Part shown: one piece after another, positions 28,770-37,393 of the stretch
Layout of the letters: each line of letters begins with the position of its first letter
Numbering within the stretch: the first letter of the stretch is position 1
NCBI RefSeq assembly: GCF_040833955.1
Contig: NZ_CP162133.1
Coordinates: forward strand, 2,859,501 to 2,923,500
DNA: 64,000 nucleotides
Origin: Leptospira sp. WS60.C2
GTDB lineage: Bacteria; Spirochaetota; Leptospiria; Leptospirales; Leptospiraceae
Direction of reading: 5' to 3'
Notes under the pieces: generated by a model
The model's database searches: none
Seen by the model: the letters and a program-made list of their open reading frames with translations, nothing else
What the model was told of the DNA's origin: nothing
Translations under genes and position numbers: made by a program

Positions 28770-29172
28770 GCGTATATACCGAGGTATATACGCAAAAAAA
28801 TTCAATTTCAATTTTATTTCTGAAAATCTGTCCGCTCTTTTGTATAACAAAACAGTTTCTACTAGGCACGAGTATTCTCCGATCACTCCCCCACTTTAAA
28901 GGTATTGCCAGGGAAGAATCGGATGGCCTGAGATTCTCATTCTTTTTGATATGGTCTTGCGGGGAACAATTGTAGTCTCCGTGGCATTCATTTGGATTTT
29001 GGTATATTTTTGTCTCAACGACAACATAACCATCTCGGATGGAATTGTGCCATCGAAAGTATCTATAATTGGTATCAGTCATTACCTCTGCTTCCATTTC
29101 TTTAGAACTGGATGTGGAACAATGAAAAAGAAGCAGGATTAGGAGAGATAATGATGCATGAGTATTTTTCAT
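28741..29172 (-). CDS. small lipoprotein of unknown function
   Basis: A 143-residue protein with a signal peptide and lipobox LFHC (Cys18), then a short polar part with no known domain. Its last codons run through the vapB operator and into the vapB gene (overlap 28741-28769). The final residues (CVYTSVYTHG) are encoded by the palindrome itself. The natural C-terminus may therefore have been replaced when the vapBC module arrived next to it. Function unknown. Confidence 0.6.
   Translation of the reverse strand: MKNTHASLSLLILLLFHCSTSSSKEMEAEVMTDTNYRYFRWHNSIRDGYVVVETKIYQNPNECHGDYNCSPQDHIKKNENLRPSDSSLAIPLKWGSDRRILVPSRNCFVIQKSGQIFRNKIEIEFFCVYTSVYTHGTFIKSIY
28770..28793. promoter_or_regulatory. 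inverted-repeat operator of vapBC2
   Basis: GCGTATATACC, two bases (GA), GGTATATACGC: two perfect 11-base arms. It abuts the vapB start codon at 28767-28769. VapB/MazE-type antitoxins autoregulate by binding palindromes at their own promoter, so this is the expected operator. It leaves no room for a ribosome site, which suggests a leaderless or very short leader transcript. Confidence 0.75.
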
Positions 29173-29215
29173 TTAGATTTGGTTAATGAGTGTAGTTAAG
29201 TTTTCAAATCTAAAA

Positions 29216-29233
29216 CTGATTTGTGATCAACTT
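29216..29233 (+). repeat. 18-bp repeat, copy 2 (CTGATTTGTGATCAACTT)
   Basis: Matches 27876-27893 in 17 of 18 bases, same orientation, 1340 bases apart. It lies between the lipoprotein start and the end of the nucleotidyltransferase pseudogene. Confidence 0.5.
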
Positions 29234-29286
29234 GAAATATTCTAAAAAGATATTTACAGGGTTAGAACAAATGCCTAGGTAAGAAT

Positions 29287-29835
29287 TTATTTATGATACA
29301 GACTGACAAACTCATCAAAAACTTCTCTTCCTTTGCTAGATTCATTCAAACACCATTCCTTCACTTTTTGTAAATCAAACCTTTGGCTCTTTGCAACAAG
29401 TAAAGCTTGGTCTAAACATTCACGTGCGTTAAAATGTATGTAAGAAGCAAGTCTATCTTTAATACAATCAGTAGGTGACAAAATCTTTAGAATTTTGCCG
29501 TGAAATTCTTTTTCATCTGGAATAATTTTATAATCATCTCCAATCGATACTGGTGCAGAAACAAATTCAATGTATAAATGTTTGCAGTTTGGATGAAAAA
29601 AATGGCGATTTACTTTTTTAAAGCCAATACTTTCCATGATTGTTTGAATTTCAGATGATTTTGATAATAAAGGTTCAACTAAATCTAAATCACCAGAACG
29701 ATATGCTCCTTTTGAATAGATAGCAACAACTGCACCTCCAACTAAAACAGATTGGATTCCTTGATTTGCAAGATGCCATCCTACAAATTTCTAAAGTTCT
29801 TCCTCATTCACTTCTAACCAATTAGGTTCTTCCAT
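29287..29835 (-). pseudogene. nucleotidyltransferase-like gene with early nonsense codon
   Basis: From the ATG at 29833-29835 the frame gives 14 codons, then TAG at 29791-29793. It then continues open to 29287. After the stop comes a minimal nucleotidyltransferase motif, VLVGGAVVAIYSKGAYRSGD followed by LDLV, like AbiEii/DUF6036 proteins. The downstream Met at 29637 lies after that motif, so restart there would give no active enzyme. It overlaps the upstream HTH gene by 14 bases. HTH plus nucleotidyltransferase pairs act as toxin-antitoxin or abortive-infection modules, so this looks like an inactivated one. Confidence 0.75.
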
Positions 29836-30166
29836 AAACTGGTTTTCCCTTTTCCCGAGGTCTTCTTCTTGTGGAAAATACTTTTTCCTTTTCTTCTATT
29901 GTTAAAGAATGATAGAATATCTCGAGAATTGCCTTCATTGGTTTAACGAAAGGTGATTTTTGATTAAAGGAAAATACCCTCGTCCTTCCTACATTTTTTG
30001 CAACAATGATACCAGTTTTTTCGAACCTTTCTAATTGCATTCGAATAGGTGTAGAAGCGACTCCGTAGTCTTTTGCAATTGCGGCAGCATGAATTTCGTT
30101 GTAATGAAATAGATGCAACAATACTCTCGATGCAGTTTTATTTCCAAATATTCCGTCAAGGATCAT
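29822..30166 (-). CDS. winged-helix transcriptional regulator
   Basis: A 114-residue protein with an ArsR/MarR-like winged helix (residues about 8-65: TASRVLLHLFHYNEIHAAAI and VASTPIRMQLERFEKTGIIV). The basic tail ends in RRRPREKGKPVYGRT. It precedes and overlaps a nucleotidyltransferase-like gene that has a nonsense codon. By context it would be the antitoxin or repressor of that pair. The assignment of partner is inferred from the overlap only. Confidence 0.75.
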   Translation of the reverse strand: MILDGIFGNKTASRVLLHLFHYNEIHAAAIAKDYGVASTPIRMQLERFEKTGIIVAKNVGRTRVFSFNQKSPFVKPMKAILEIFYHSLTIEEKEKVFSTRRRPREKGKPVYGRT

Positions 30167-30223
30167 GGTTAATTTATATCAATCTTCCACTCATTATCAA
30201 CTAAAATATAGTCCATATAAACC

Positions 30224-30256
30224 AAAAAATAGTCGATAGAATGAGCGATCCTATCG
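30224..30256 (-). terminator. weak terminator of lpdA
   Basis: CGATAG (30234-30239) and CTATCG (30251-30256) form a 6-bp hairpin 25 bases past the lpdA stop. On the minus strand it is followed by TTTTTT (30224-30229). Confidence 0.4.
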
Positions 30257-30280
30257 GAATTACCGAAATACAACTAAACC

Positions 30281-31708
30281 CTAAATATTCACCGCCTCAC
30301 CAAACACTGCCGCGGCACCTTCCATAATCCCTTCTGAAAGAGTCGGATGGGCATGGATGGTATTGGCAAGTTCCCGAACGGTAATTTCCATATTGGCACC
30401 TAGTGTTAGTTCTGCGATGAGTTCTGTGGCACCAGGACCTATGATATGTGCCCCTAAAATTTCGCCATGTTTGGCATCAGAAACAATTTTGACCATCCCC
30501 GTTGTATCCCCTTGGGCTTGGGCTCGTCCACTCGCTGTGAAAGGAAATTTTCCTACTTTGATTTCGTGGCCCATGGCTTTTGCTTTGTCTTCACTAAGAC
30601 CCACGCTTGCCACTTCTGGGTGGCAGTACGTACAACCAGGGATATAGGCATAATTCAATCGTTGGATTTGGATGTGGTGCGGATTACCCATACGAATGGA
30701 GATGTCTTCAGCCGCACGAATCCCTTCAGCACTTGCTACATGCGCAAGGGAAGGAGTTGGGATACAATCACCGATCGCATAAATATGGTCAACCGTAGAA
30801 CGGTAGTTACCTACAAATTCCACAAATCCATTTTTTAACTTAATTCCGATTTCTTCAAGGCCTATCCCTGAGGTATTCGGTGAGATCCCAACACCCACAA
30901 TCACCTTATCGAAGTTTAGTTTTTCTTTTTTTGCAGAATTTCTGTCGAGTAACGTGAGTTCAACGCCATTTTCAGAGACATTTGCTGTCTCCACTCCGTA
31001 ACTCAAATACTGCTCAATCCCTCGTTTTTTAAAACTACGCTCGAGTACTCCAGAGATTTCTTTGTCTTCATTGGGAAGGAGGTGGTCTTGGTATTCTATG
31101 ATGGTGACTTTGGATCCCATACTCGCATAAAAATCAGCAAACTCCACACCGATGGCACCAGCACCGATGATGGCTAAATTGGGAATTATCTTTGGTTCCA
31201 CCATGGCTTCCCTTGCCGATAACACACGTTTGCCGTCAAATGGCAAAAACGGAAGGGCTTTGTTTTTGGCACCCACTGCCAGTATAAAATAATCTGCGGT
31301 AAGGGATGAGGTTTCACCTGTGGTTGATTTCACAGTGATGCTTTTGGCATTTGCAAAACTAGCATCCTCATTCACCACAGTGACCTTGTTTTTTTTCATG
31401 AGAAACTCAACACCTTTTGCCATCTGGTCAGCCACAGACCGAGAGCGTTTGATCACGGCTTCAAAATCGACTTTGATATTGTCTGCCGAGATTCCAAATT
31501 TGGAAGCTTCTTTCAAATGTTCTAAAACATGAGCACTTTCTAATAAAGCTTTGGTGGGAATACAACCCCAATTCAAACAAACTCCACCGAGTTTATCGCG
31601 TTCCACGAGACATGTTTGTAAACCGAGTTGAGCGGCACGAATGGCGGCGACATAACCACCAGGCCCTCCTCCAATGACGATCACTTGGAAATGGTTTGAA
31701 TTGGACAT
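30281..31708 (-). CDS. lpdA: dihydrolipoyl dehydrogenase (E3)
   Basis: A 475-residue FAD disulfide oxidoreductase that reoxidises lipoyl groups of 2-oxoacid dehydrogenase complexes or the glycine cleavage system. It shows the FAD motif VIGGGPGGYVAA, the redox pair Cys44/Cys49 in GGVCLNWGCIPTK, the NAD-binding GAGAIGVEFA, the second FAD motif YAIGDC and the C-terminal catalytic His in HAHPTLSEG. The length is normal. The ATG follows a GGGAGA ribosome site. No E1/E2 genes are nearby, so its complex is encoded elsewhere. A methyltransferase gene lies 43 bases upstream on the same strand. Confidence 0.95.
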   Translation of the reverse strand: MSNSNHFQVIVIGGGPGGYVAAIRAAQLGLQTCLVERDKLGGVCLNWGCIPTKALLESAHVLEHLKEASKFGISADNIKVDFEAVIKRSRSVADQMAKGVEFLMKKNKVTVVNEDASFANAKSITVKSTTGETSSLTADYFILAVGAKNKALPFLPFDGKRVLSAREAMVEPKIIPNLAIIGAGAIGVEFADFYASMGSKVTIIEYQDHLLPNEDKEISGVLERSFKKRGIEQYLSYGVETANVSENGVELTLLDRNSAKKEKLNFDKVIVGVGISPNTSGIGLEEIGIKLKNGFVEFVGNYRSTVDHIYAIGDCIPTPSLAHVASAEGIRAAEDISIRMGNPHHIQIQRLNYAYIPGCTYCHPEVASVGLSEDKAKAMGHEIKVGKFPFTASGRAQAQGDTTGMVKIVSDAKHGEILGAHIIGPGATELIAELTLGANMEITVRELANTIHAHPTLSEGIMEGAAAVFGEAVNI

Positions 31709-31751
31709 ACGTTCTCCCGATAGAATGAGATACCGTACTAAAAAAAGAAAG

Positions 31752-32492
31752 TCAAGACCTCTTTTTGGCGACGATGAGCATCCTTGCGCCCGTTTTGATG
31801 TACTTTTCTCCGTCGTAATTGCTATACACGTTTAAGATATCAAACTTGTTTTCGTCTAAGAAATTCCTGACTTGTGGGAAATGAAACACCCGCATGGTAT
31901 GTTTGTCTTTTAAATCCTTTTGGTTCAAATTATAAACATAATTCACTTCGACAATGGCGATATCATCTGCTCTTGTTAACCGAAACCCGCGGTTCCTTCG
32001 AATGGACGTTGTCCCTTGTCTCACATTACTCACAGTGGTGATGGGTTTACGTTTGATACGATGAATGGGATCAGCATTCCAAATTTCCAAAACAAGAAGG
32101 CCTGCTTGTTTTAAGTTTTTATGACAATTGCGTAGGAAATTTTGAACCAAATCATCATTTACGAGGTAATTAAAAGTTCCGTACAAACAAATCACAGCAT
32201 CTACCGGTTGTTTGGCGACGTAGTTTTCCATTTTCCCGAGTTCAAAACTACAATGAGGGAATCTGGCTTTTGCAATCTCGAGCATCCGTGGTGAACCATC
32301 CACTCCATGAGGTTTGAATCCCATCCCTTGCAGTTCTTTGATGTGTTCGCCCGTACCACACCCAATGTCGAGAATGGTGTAGATTTTATGTCGCTTGAAT
32401 GTTTCTCTAAGAAACAGAATTTCTTCCGAAAACTTTCGGCTGGGTTCTTCGATGGTAAAATAGTATTCTGCTAATTCGGAATAGAGTTTCAT
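31752..32492 (-). CDS. class I SAM-dependent methyltransferase
   Basis: A 246-residue Rossmann-fold methyltransferase. Motif I is ILDIGCGTGEHI, motif II has the acidic residue in GVDGSPRMLEIAKARFP, and motif IV is DAVICLYGTFNYLV. The substrate cannot be told; the overall pattern resembles the small-molecule methyltransferase group. It probably shares a transcript with lpdA downstream. It diverges from the next gene over a 77-base gap that contains a small inverted repeat (CCGTTA and TAACGG, 32541-32559). Confidence 0.85.
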   Translation of the reverse strand: MKLYSELAEYYFTIEEPSRKFSEEILFLRETFKRHKIYTILDIGCGTGEHIKELQGMGFKPHGVDGSPRMLEIAKARFPHCSFELGKMENYVAKQPVDAVICLYGTFNYLVNDDLVQNFLRNCHKNLKQAGLLVLEIWNADPIHRIKRKPITTVSNVRQGTTSIRRNRGFRLTRADDIAIVEVNYVYNLNQKDLKDKHTMRVFHFPQVRNFLDENKFDILNVYSNYDGEKYIKTGARMLIVAKKRS

Positions 32493-32569
32493 TTGCCCCT
32501 AGTGGAAAAGGAAAATCAGTTTAGCGAATCCCCATTTTACCCGTTATATTGAGTAACGGCTAAGGTACC

Positions 32570-33736
32570 ATGAAACGATATACAATTCCTACAATTTTTT
32601 TTGCCATTGGTGTGACCCTGCAAACCCTCTTCTATTTTTCATGGGTGAGTTTCACTCTTCTCACAGTTTCATGCCTTCTCCTTGCTCTTTTTTTGTATAG
32701 TTTGGATTTACAATCCTTATCGCATCCACAAACAAACCAAACGCCAGTGGAATCAAACAACAATACAGCAAATGAATTAGAAAATTTGCAATCCTTTCCA
32801 GATTCAGAAACAAATGTTGTATTTGATACGAACCCACAAACACCAGACCATGTTTCCAATGCAATCCAAGAAGAACCAAAAACAAAGGAGATCCTTTGGA
32901 AAATAGATCCTGTTTTGTATGCAAGAGAGTCAGTCCGTTTGGTGGAACGAAATCTTTTTTGTGACACAGTGAAGGAGTTTCCATTTTCATTTCAGAGTCC
33001 CAAACTATCTTCCATCCAATATGTTTATTTCGATGGCAAAGAATTCAAAGAATGTTACTGGCAAAAATCGGAAATCTTAGTAGAAACAGACGACAATCCT
33101 GTGGAATGGAATGACTGGGAGGAAAGTCAAATCAGAGAATCCCTCCCTGTGATCTCTAAAAACAAACGTAAGTTATATGTGCCACTCACCATCAATGCCA
33201 ACTTATTTGGGTTCCTATGTTTTTCTTCCAAAGAAGAATGGACAAATGAAGACATCCAAGTTTTTTGGGAAGAGGCAACTCATCTCTCAGAAAAAATCTT
33301 ATCGAAACGAGAGTATGCAAAAGTAACCAGACACCCATTTACAAAACTGTACAATGTGTCCCATTTTTACCAAATTGCAAAATCCTCTTTTGAAACCGCA
33401 GAAAAAAAGACTTTGGTATTACTAAAGTTCATTGATACCAATTTCCAATCCGAACTCGCCATCGGACTCAATCATATGGGAACCAAACATTCTGTATTAG
33501 GAATGGGTCTTTTTCAATTAGAGGAAGATTTATATGCAGCGCTAGTTCCAAACGAACGTTTAGATTCGTTTTCTTCTTTTTTCCAACAATTCGTTGCGGA
33601 ACTTGATGAACTTGGATATCCATCTGAAGTGGCACTTGGTTATTCGAACCCACAAATCCCTGATTTAAAATTTGATGGTTGGATCAAAAAAGCATACAGT
33701 TCCTTGGAAGAGAGTATCCTGTACCACGCGGCATAA
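32570..33736 (+). CDS. membrane protein with degenerate GGDEF-like domain
   Basis: 388 residues with two N-terminal membrane helices (about 5-25 and 28-47), a low-complexity linker and a GAF-like middle. The C-terminal 130 residues follow the strand order of diguanylate cyclases: HPFTKLYNVSHFY replaces DPLTGLYNRRYF, then LVLLKFIDTNF. The catalytic loop is LEED where GGDEF should be, so it cannot make c-di-GMP. It may serve as a receptor or scaffold. The start ATG follows TAAGG. It directly abuts the CheX-like gene (stop and next ATG are adjacent), so the two are co-translated. Confidence 0.7.
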   Translation: MKRYTIPTIFFAIGVTLQTLFYFSWVSFTLLTVSCLLLALFLYSLDLQSLSHPQTNQTPVESNNNTANELENLQSFPDSETNVVFDTNPQTPDHVSNAIQEEPKTKEILWKIDPVLYARESVRLVERNLFCDTVKEFPFSFQSPKLSSIQYVYFDGKEFKECYWQKSEILVETDDNPVEWNDWEESQIRESLPVISKNKRKLYVPLTINANLFGFLCFSSKEEWTNEDIQVFWEEATHLSEKILSKREYAKVTRHPFTKLYNVSHFYQIAKSSFETAEKKTLVLLKFIDTNFQSELAIGLNHMGTKHSVLGMGLFQLEEDLYAALVPNERLDSFSSFFQQFVAELDELGYPSEVALGYSNPQIPDLKFDGWIKKAYSSLEESILYHAA

Positions 33737-34252
33737 ATGGATCCACTGATAGATGAAAAATTTATCCTGACGGTTTCACAAGTATTACCGGAACATTTTT
33801 ACAAAACTTTACTTGTGTTTGCTGAAAGAGAAGCATATGGTCCTTCAAAAAACGAAGGACTGTGTTTTGAAAATTGTACGCTTGTCGAATTTGTAGGTGA
33901 TATCAATGGAAAACTTTATTTAGCACTCGATGGGTATACCAAACTCAAACTTTTGCCAAAAATTGCAAAGGCCTTTCAAATTGATCCAACTTCCAGAGCC
34001 CATTCTTCCTCTATTATGATGGAATTTGCCAACCAAATCGCAGGTAAATTGATTACAGAAATGAGACTAGGCCGTTACGAAATTGATATCTTACCTCCCG
34101 AAAATTTAAACCACAAACTAGTTCCCATATCACTTGAACACTTTCGTCAATACATTCTAATCTTTAACTTAAAAGACCGACGTGGGGATGAATATATGGG
34201 AAGGTTGTATCTGATTTTATTGTTGGAAAAATTCCCCACTCCCAAAAACTAA
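33737..34252 (+). CDS. CheX/CheC-like phosphatase domain protein
   Basis: A 171-residue protein resembling CheX: the phosphatase signature E-x-x-N is seen as Glu96-x-x-Asn99 in MMEFANQIAGKLITEM, followed by a beta strand-rich end. CheX dephosphorylates CheY-P in spirochaete chemotaxis. Only one E-x-x-N is present, as in CheX. It starts directly after the stop of the degenerate-GGDEF gene and is followed six bases later by a hydrolase gene. Whether it acts on CheY or another receiver is unknown. Confidence 0.72.
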   Translation: MDPLIDEKFILTVSQVLPEHFYKTLLVFAEREAYGPSKNEGLCFENCTLVEFVGDINGKLYLALDGYTKLKLLPKIAKAFQIDPTSRAHSSSIMMEFANQIAGKLITEMRLGRYEIDILPPENLNHKLVPISLEHFRQYILIFNLKDRRGDEYMGRLYLILLLEKFPTPKN

Positions 34253-34258
34253 AGTCGA

Positions 34259-35296
34259 ATGAAACCTTATGTTTTAGCAATCCCTCTCATCTTGAGTTAT
34301 GCAGGACTAAAACAAAAAAAACCACTCGGGCGTAAGGAATTCATTCTTTCTGGCACTGGCCGTCGTAGTTTTCTTTTTTATCCTAAAGATGTCGATCCTA
34401 CCTCACTACCTGGTGTTTACATCCAACATGGGATGAGTGCCATGGGCATCGATGACCAAAGGATCATCGACCTAGCAGAAAACATAGCAAGCACAGGGCA
34501 CAGTGTGATCGTACCCGAACTTCCCGAAGTAAAGGGATTAAAAATTGAAGAACAAACAATTTCCAACATCCAAGATTTGATCTATGAAATTTATACAAAC
34601 AAACAGTTGTTTAATGGAAATGACTTAGGATATTTATCGGCAAGTTTTTCTGCGGGAATGGGAATCATTGCGGCTTCCCGATCCAATGTACGGGATCAAA
34701 TCAAATCAAGTATGCTCATTGGTGGCTATTGTAATTTTTTTGAAGCAGTTCCGTTTGTTTTTTCACACTACGAAGTAGATCCCTATGCCGTGTATGTGAT
34801 TTTATACAATATGCTGCATCGTTTTGAACCCAATTTGGCAGAAGAACTGGCGAAAGTATATTACGAAGCAGCACTTGACAATGGTCTCAAACGAATCGGC
34901 CAAGATGCCAAAAGGGACAACCTTCTCAAGGCAACGAGTTCGCGAGCCCAGGAATTTTTCCACCAGGTAGGAAATGACCGAGAGTTTCGTATCTTTTTAG
35001 CAACACGAGTCCTTGAGACTGTACCCGAAAAAATGCCTGAAAACCTATCCCCTTTTTACCGGCTCGAAAGTTTACGCGGGAAGGTGGCTCTCCTCCACGG
35101 TCAGTCAGACCCAGTCATTTCCCCAGTGGAATCTGAAAAATTAGCGGAATTATTCCAAAGAAAAGGGATCCCTCATGTTCACAGAACCTCCACCGCCCTC
35201 ACCCATGGAGACAGCCTTCCCCTTCACTCTCAAATTTTCGGAGTTCCGGCACTCCTGCAAACGTTTGGGAGTTTTCTACACTGGCTAGACGAGTAA
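34259..35296 (+). CDS. alpha/beta hydrolase-like protein
   Basis: A 345-residue alpha/beta-hydrolase-like protein. A putative nucleophile elbow ASFSAGMG has Ser but lacks the first Gly of GxSxG. The acid and base positions are LLHGQSDPVISP and LTHGDSLP. The N-terminus has a weak hydrophobic stretch and may be a signal anchor. Substrate unknown. It is the third gene of a tight run with the degenerate-GGDEF and CheX-like genes (6-base gap). Confidence 0.75.
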   Translation: MKPYVLAIPLILSYAGLKQKKPLGRKEFILSGTGRRSFLFYPKDVDPTSLPGVYIQHGMSAMGIDDQRIIDLAENIASTGHSVIVPELPEVKGLKIEEQTISNIQDLIYEIYTNKQLFNGNDLGYLSASFSAGMGIIAASRSNVRDQIKSSMLIGGYCNFFEAVPFVFSHYEVDPYAVYVILYNMLHRFEPNLAEELAKVYYEAALDNGLKRIGQDAKRDNLLKATSSRAQEFFHQVGNDREFRIFLATRVLETVPEKMPENLSPFYRLESLRGKVALLHGQSDPVISPVESEKLAELFQRKGIPHVHRTSTALTHGDSLPLHSQIFGVPALLQTFGSFLHWLDE

Positions 35297-35298
35297 CG

Positions 35299-35318
35299 CT
35301 ACAGAAATTGTAGTTTTT
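35299..35318 (+). terminator. short hairpin plus T tract after the hydrolase gene
   Basis: CTACA, five-base loop, TGTAG, then TTTTT, three bases after the stop codon. The stem is only 5 bp, so termination is probably partial. Confidence 0.35.
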
Positions 35319-35348
35319 CCTAAGAAAACTGCCGATATAATAGTCAGA

Positions 35349-36830
35349 ATGGAAGTAAAAAATGCACCGGAGTTCAATCCGGAACGGGGACTCAAGATCC
35401 AAATCTCCGAGGATCGTTTGACAGCAACGCTTGTGGTAAAACCAGTTTGGCTGTTAGGTGGTTCTATGAGCAATATCCTCATTTATGAGGCACTTGATAA
35501 TGCTTCCATTCATAGAGACCGCATTTTAATGAAAGATGTGGATCAAGCCGCGGTAGAAATTGATAAAATTCTCAAGGATCCAATTAAAGTCAAAGAAGAC
35601 GCTTCCTTTGTAGTAGGAAAAGGGATTCCCGCCAAACAAGGGGAAAGTGGTTGGATCAAGTTTTATTTTCCAAGAGCCCAACGAGTTGTTTTAAAAGAAG
35701 ATGGCTCCGCTGATTTTCGTAATATCAATAAATATGTCCATGTCAAAGAAGGGGAAAAACTAGCGACTCTCTTTGAAGGGATTGCTGGCGAACAAGGAAC
35801 TGACGTTTTAGGAAATCCAATCTACCCAAATCCGATCGATAGACCAAGACTGACACTTGGAAAGAATGTTTTACCCAAAACAATCGATGATCCAGAAAAA
35901 CCAGGAAGACAACTAAAAGAATACTTTGCTACGCTGAGCGGTGTTGTTTTTTCCACTGATACGTCCCTCACCGTTTCTCCCGAACTCAATATTGAAAGTA
36001 ATATAGGTCTTGGAACTGGTAATATCAATTTTGAAGGTACCATCCGAGTGAAAGGTACCATCGAAGAAGGTGCGGTTGTCAATTGCCAAGGATCTCTCTA
36101 TCTAGATGGAAACGTAGAATCTTCCGATGTGATAGTAGGTGAAGATTTAGAGGTGAAAGGTGGAGTCAAAGCTAAGGGAAAAGGTGTCATTCGCATCAAA
36201 GGAGATCTCAGGGCAAAATTTGTAGAGAATGCAAACCTGGAAATTGATGGTGATTGTATCGTTGAAAACTTTATCTTGGGCAGTCGAATCCTCTGTTTAG
36301 GAAATATCATCTTAACAGGCGAGTCATCTTCCATCATTGGAAGTGATCTTATTTCTTATCAAGGGATCACAGTTTCCTCCCTCGGTTCGTCAGCACAATT
36401 GGATACCGTTGTGGAAGTAGGATTCCATTACAAAAATGATCGTCTTCTTACGGAAGGAAGTGTTCGCCTCTCTGACATGGAAAAAGAATTGGAAGCACTA
36501 GTTCCAGAAATCCAAAAGATCAAAGAAGTGGTACAACGCTCTCGTGGTAAAATTGATGACGCAAGAAAAGAAAAGTTCAAAGAGATCTTTGATGCGTATC
36601 AGAAAAAAAACAAAACCGTTGAATTATTAAAGTCAAAGATTGAAGAACTGAAAGGAGCACGCTACAACCAAGACAATGTGAAAGTGGTTGTTCGAAATAC
36701 AGCTCACCCTGGTGCTGTGATTAAGTACCGAAGACAAGTGGAAAAAATCACAAAAGCCCAATCAGCGTTCGTCATGAACTTTTTTCCAAACCAAGAAAAA
36801 GCGATGCTCACCGCCTTCAAAGGCAAATAA
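35349..36830 (+). CDS. FapA family (DUF342) protein
   Basis: A 493-residue FapA/DUF342 protein. The N-terminal part carries the domain with VGKGIPAKQGESGWI, the centre is a right-handed beta-helix type repeat region (EEGAVVNCQGSLYLDGNVES onward, about residues 230-340), and the C-terminal 100 residues form a coiled coil. Family members have been linked to flagellar assembly and polar localisation and, in Vibrio, to glucose-dependent motility control. The nearby CheX-like gene supports a motility-related role, but this is context only. No partner flagellar gene is adjacent. Confidence 0.82.
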   Translation: MEVKNAPEFNPERGLKIQISEDRLTATLVVKPVWLLGGSMSNILIYEALDNASIHRDRILMKDVDQAAVEIDKILKDPIKVKEDASFVVGKGIPAKQGESGWIKFYFPRAQRVVLKEDGSADFRNINKYVHVKEGEKLATLFEGIAGEQGTDVLGNPIYPNPIDRPRLTLGKNVLPKTIDDPEKPGRQLKEYFATLSGVVFSTDTSLTVSPELNIESNIGLGTGNINFEGTIRVKGTIEEGAVVNCQGSLYLDGNVESSDVIVGEDLEVKGGVKAKGKGVIRIKGDLRAKFVENANLEIDGDCIVENFILGSRILCLGNIILTGESSSIIGSDLISYQGITVSSLGSSAQLDTVVEVGFHYKNDRLLTEGSVRLSDMEKELEALVPEIQKIKEVVQRSRGKIDDARKEKFKEIFDAYQKKNKTVELLKSKIEELKGARYNQDNVKVVVRNTAHPGAVIKYRRQVEKITKAQSAFVMNFFPNQEKAMLTAFKGK

Positions 36831-36880
36831 AAAATCTTATTCTATTGAGTCGGGTGAACTAGTTTATAATCAAACGCTAG

Positions 36881-37393
36881 TTAGTTCAACTTGAGTCCCA
36901 ATTTTTTCAATTTGGGGAAAATCACATAATGGCAATAGGGATTTTGTGGATTTAAGTTAAAATAATTTTGATGGTAATCTTCTGCAGGATAAAACGTTGG
37001 AGCGGGCATAATTTCCGTTACAATTGGATTTGGAAATAAATACGCATGTTTACGTTTGGATTCAACTGCGAGTTCCTTTTGTTTTTCATCTAAATAAAAG
37101 ATAACAGATCGGTATTGTGTGCCGACATCATTGCCTTGCCTATTGAGTGTGGTGGGATCATGGGCGACCCAAAAGATCTCAAGAATTTTAGAGTAAGACA
37201 AAATTTCAGGATCATACTCTATTTGGATCACTTCGGCATGACCCGTGGTTCCTGTGCAAATTTCTTTATAACTAGGGTTTGGTTTTTCACCACCCGCATA
37301 ACCAGAAACAACGGAAATTACTCCAGAGATACGTAGGTAAACAGCTTCCGTACACCAAAAACACCCACCACCTAAAATTGCCTTTTCCGTCAT
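36881..37393 (-). CDS. msrA: peptide methionine sulfoxide reductase MsrA
   Basis: A 170-residue enzyme that reduces methionine-S-sulfoxide in proteins. The catalytic Cys11 is in GGGCFWCTEAVY, with a second Cys14, and GYAGGEKPNPSY and GHAEVIQIEYDP are family motifs. The C-terminal YHQNYF motif is present. Its ATG overlaps the mtnA stop (ATGA at 37390-37393), so msrA is the second gene of a two-gene sulfur-amino-acid operon. Confidence 0.96.
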   Translation of the reverse strand: MTEKAILGGGCFWCTEAVYLRISGVISVVSGYAGGEKPNPSYKEICTGTTGHAEVIQIEYDPEILSYSKILEIFWVAHDPTTLNRQGNDVGTQYRSVIFYLDEKQKELAVESKRKHAYLFPNPIVTEIMPAPTFYPAEDYHQNYFNLNPQNPYCHYVIFPKLKKLGLKLN

